Shown one piece after another: positions 63,105 to 64,000 of a DNA stretch of 64,000 bases; the first letter of the stretch is position 1; each line of letters begins with the position of its first letter. Origin of the DNA: Selaginella moellendorffii (Eukaryota > Streptophyta > Lycopodiopsida > Selaginellales > Selaginellaceae); assembly GCF_000143415.4 (NCBI RefSeq), contig NW_003314385.1, forward strand, positions 223,649 through 287,648, read 5' to 3'. The notes under the pieces are model-generated. The model saw only the letters and a list, made by a program, of their open reading frames with translations. It did no database searches and was not told the origin of the DNA. The position numbers were made by a program, and so were the translations under genes.

Positions 63105-64000
63105 CTATTTCGTGTCGAGCATTGCTGGTCCGAGCCTCACGGAATTGACGTAGTTCACTGGACTGTGAGCAGAAACGCCGGGGAAGAACAGACCAACGAG
63201 CCGCAGCACCGTCGACGAGCTGGACTCCCGATAGTTGTCACCATACCGGAAGTGGAGAACAAAGCTCTGGAGAAGCTCCCACACTGCCACGGCATGGTTG
63301 AAGATGTAGTAGAATGGATTGAAGTAGTTTTTGTTGGGCTCCTCCTTCACAATCTACAGTATCACCAAAGTTCGTCTCAAGAGAAAAGGAAGAACAGAAG
63401 ATATGTAGACGTACCATTTTGGTGTAGAAGCTGGTGTAGAAGAAGCACGGCTCGATGTGCTTGAACTGGAAGAGAAAGTCGTCGAAAGGAACGCGTGGGA
63501 TAAGATCAGCGCTGTAGACAACGCGGAAGAAGCGATTGTCTGCTCCGTTGAGCTTGCTTGTCATGGTAGCTGCGAATTCCTTGTCCCCTACTCGAGGCTG
63601 TCCAAACGTGTAGAGAGCACCCAGCTTGCCTGTGATGGTGTTTTCCTTGTTGTGGAAGAGTATGGTGGTAAAGACGGTCGCCAGAGCACCTCCCAAGCTA
63701 TGTCCAGTTACGTAGACTTTGGCATTCCTGTGAGCTCTGAGGAGGACCTTGAGCTCGTCGCAGGCGGTGTCGTAGGCGAAGAGAGGCTTCCCCTTGTCTT
63801 GACCGTGATCCTGATCCTGATCCCCCAGTGTAACAGCTTCGATGAGCCCCGAAGCTGGAGTGTGCTTGCTGCTGCTGGTGGCGTTGCCGGAGGCTCTGGT
63901 TTTGGCGACGTTGTCCTTCATGCGAGTGAATGAATCCATGTCGTGGCGATCCACCAGGCTGAGAGCTTCCAGAAAGCCGACGTGAACACGGCCAATGCCG
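63105..64000 (-). CDS. Class-3 triacylglycerol lipase, OBL1-like, 3' part (5' end beyond window)
   Basis: Two exons seen: 63415 to the window edge (64000) and 63105-63353, with a 61-nt intron. The frame is open at the right edge (GIGRVHVGFLEALSLVDRHD), so the N-terminus lies outside. The alpha/beta-hydrolase elbow VTGHSLGGALATVF gives the catalytic Ser. Asp in YSADLIPRVPFDD and His in FPGVSAHSPVNYVNSVRLG complete the triad. The block EEPNKNYFNPFYYIFNHAV and the ending fit the plant oil-body lipase (OBL1) family, which hydrolyses stored triacylglycerol on lipid droplets. An Asp/His/Gln-rich loop (GDQDQDHGQDKGK) precedes the active site. The last exon ends in DTK-stop at 63105. Confidence 0.9.

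Overview
The window looks like nuclear DNA of a land plant, most likely a lycophyte of the Selaginella type. This is inferred from plant-only gene families (PPR, B3, PsbO, LPA1), a polyubiquitin gene, very short GT-AG introns (mostly 44-80 nt) and compact gene islands. The species was not confirmed by any search. Two gene-rich islands (about 0.9-7 kb and 41-64 kb) flank about 31 kb of nested, degraded, largely non-coding LTR elements (9.6-40.4 kb) with one 100-N assembly gap.

Left island: a PPR gene (minus) and a two-B3-domain gene (plus) diverge from only 89 bp. A ten-exon RING-finger gene follows. From 7 to 9.6 kb no gene is visible.

Repeat block: element B (minus strand, 9602-24777, TSD GTAAC) has one LTR split by element A (plus strand, 9710-17412, TSD GCCAT). 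Both have large LTRs, an initiator-Met-type primer site and no gag-pol reading frame, so they are LARD-like. A small TRIM element sits inside A and other TRIM pieces lie nearby. A second copy of B (33115-40433) also has its LTR interrupted by A, here a solo LTR with TSD AGTAA. A's LTRs carry an expanding GAGATGGAGTCC/GAGACC minisatellite.

Right island: an AT-rich GNA-type lectin reading frame lies just 3' of a photosystem II cluster. That cluster is LPA1 (PSII assembly, minus), a divergent PsbO-like gene and a canonical PsbO gene (both plus). LPA1 and the PsbO-like gene share a 213-bp divergent promoter. A four-unit polyubiquitin gene follows. Next come two tandem cellulose-synthase-like genes of bacterial/fungal-like architecture, three tandem HSPA12-type Hsp70-like loci (one near-intact, two broken), an eight-exon CCHC zinc-knuckle gene, and the 3' part of an OBL1-like lipase gene at the right edge.

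Exon joins were made by hand from reading frame, GT-AG sites and family resemblance. No alignment or transcript data were available.
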